From Streptomyces sp. NBC_01216 (lineage in GTDB: Bacteria; Actinomycetota; Actinomycetes; Streptomycetales; Streptomycetaceae): 64,000 nt of DNA. Positions 63,802-64,000 of this stretch are shown here, piece by piece. The position numbers and the translations under genes were made by a program. The stretch is taken from NCBI RefSeq assembly GCF_035994945.1, contig NZ_CP108677.1, positions 3,782,001-3,846,000 of the forward strand. The letters are read 5' to 3'. Below the pieces are notes generated by a model. That model was not told the DNA's origin and did not search any database. It saw only the letters and a program-made list of their open reading frames with translations. Within the stretch, counting starts at the first letter, position 1. Each line of letters opens with the position of its first letter.

Positions 63802-64000
63802 CTACACCATCCGCCGGCCCTGATACCGCGCCGGCCTTCCGTATCCGCGGACCCGACCTGGCTGCTGTCGGGTGTGCGGGGATCGTGATTGCCTGACCGG
63901 AGACCACCTCGCTCTCGATGTCCTGCGGTACCCGGGCTGGGCACTCGTGCCCGGGCGATCCTGATGGCGCGGCTTCCTCCGTTCTTCCTGAGCGATCAAC
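63802..64000 (-). CDS. Possible C-terminal end of a basic protein, 5' part outside the window
   Basis: An open frame from the window edge to the TAG at 63802 encodes an Arg/Gln/Gly/Pro-rich tail (QPGYRRTSRARW, RGYGRPARYQGRRMV), of the kind found at the end of DEAD-box RNA helicases or other RNA-binding proteins. It ends 12 bases before a perfect terminator-like palindrome. No domain can be checked because the rest is missing; a chance ORF is quite possible. Confidence 0.3.
   Translation of the reverse strand, partial: LIAQEERRKPRHQDRPGTSAQPGYRRTSRARWSPVRQSRSPHTRQQPGRVRGYGRPARYQGRRMV

Overview
This is high-GC actinobacterial DNA, almost certainly from a Streptomyces chromosome. The signs are strong GC bias at third codon positions, many GTG and a few TTG starts, frequent ATGA or GTGA overlaps between genes, an HspR/HAIR heat-shock circuit, a SigE-type sigma factor and a GH19 chitinase behind Streptomyces-type direct repeats. 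A perfect ParB centromere site (parS) at 20947-20960 and the run of housekeeping genes (dnaK operon, clpB, pyrE, fba, purA, recR, ask-asd) place the window in the conserved core arm near the origin. I saw no rRNA, tRNA or CRISPR array.

Region by region. 1-3.9 kb: the dnaK (5' cut) - grpE - dnaJ - hspR operon. 3.9-5.75 kb: a LuxR-type regulator faces a translationally coupled micro-operon made of a 9-codon leader ORF, a membrane-targeted peptide with three copies of a (G/S)EPSWE motif exactly 17 residues apart, and a miniature Rieske-oxygenase-like protein that has lost its iron-sulphur ligands. This is the best candidate for an undescribed system. 5.8-9.7 kb: a PPOX-type flavoprotein, HAIR-controlled clpB and a YbjN protein. 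9.8-15.4 kb: an accessory patch with a frameshifted SWIM protein, the C-terminal half of an aminotransferase, a Phd/RelE-like toxin-antitoxin pair, a large orphan protein and then an intact paralogous aminotransferase. 15.5-25.4 kb: mostly housekeeping genes (spermidine synthase-like protein, mutarotase, pyrE, parS, fba, MalY-type aminotransferase, MFS exporter). 25.7-28.8 kb: tryptophan to kynurenine to anthranilate genes. 28.9-35.4 kb: two-component system, P450, and an ABC exporter with a divergent GbsR/MarR regulator.

35.5-43 kb: lipid kinase-like protein, purA, a Ser/Thr kinase, a decayed membrane protein with a poly-G frameshift, an oxidoreductase, and a haloalkane dehalogenase facing a MarR regulator. 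43-48 kb: chitinase, a DJ-1/PfpI-MarR operon with tandem operators, a class III aminotransferase and a GntR regulator. 48-56.4 kb: a conserved actinobacterial protein, SLATT protein, ybaB, recR, DUF5063 protein, ask-asd, then a SigE-type sigma factor with its coupled membrane partner. 56.5-64 kb: SURF1, an S9 peptidase, a decayed serine integrase, a YdcF-type protein, a second Ser/Thr kinase and a MerR-like regulator.

Most convergent gene pairs are separated by strong GC-rich hairpins. A recurring short palindromic element (AGAGCCTGTCGG... family) sits at several 3' ends. Starts were chosen from ribosome-binding sites and family N termini; where two are plausible this is stated. All family assignments come from reading the translations, with no database search.
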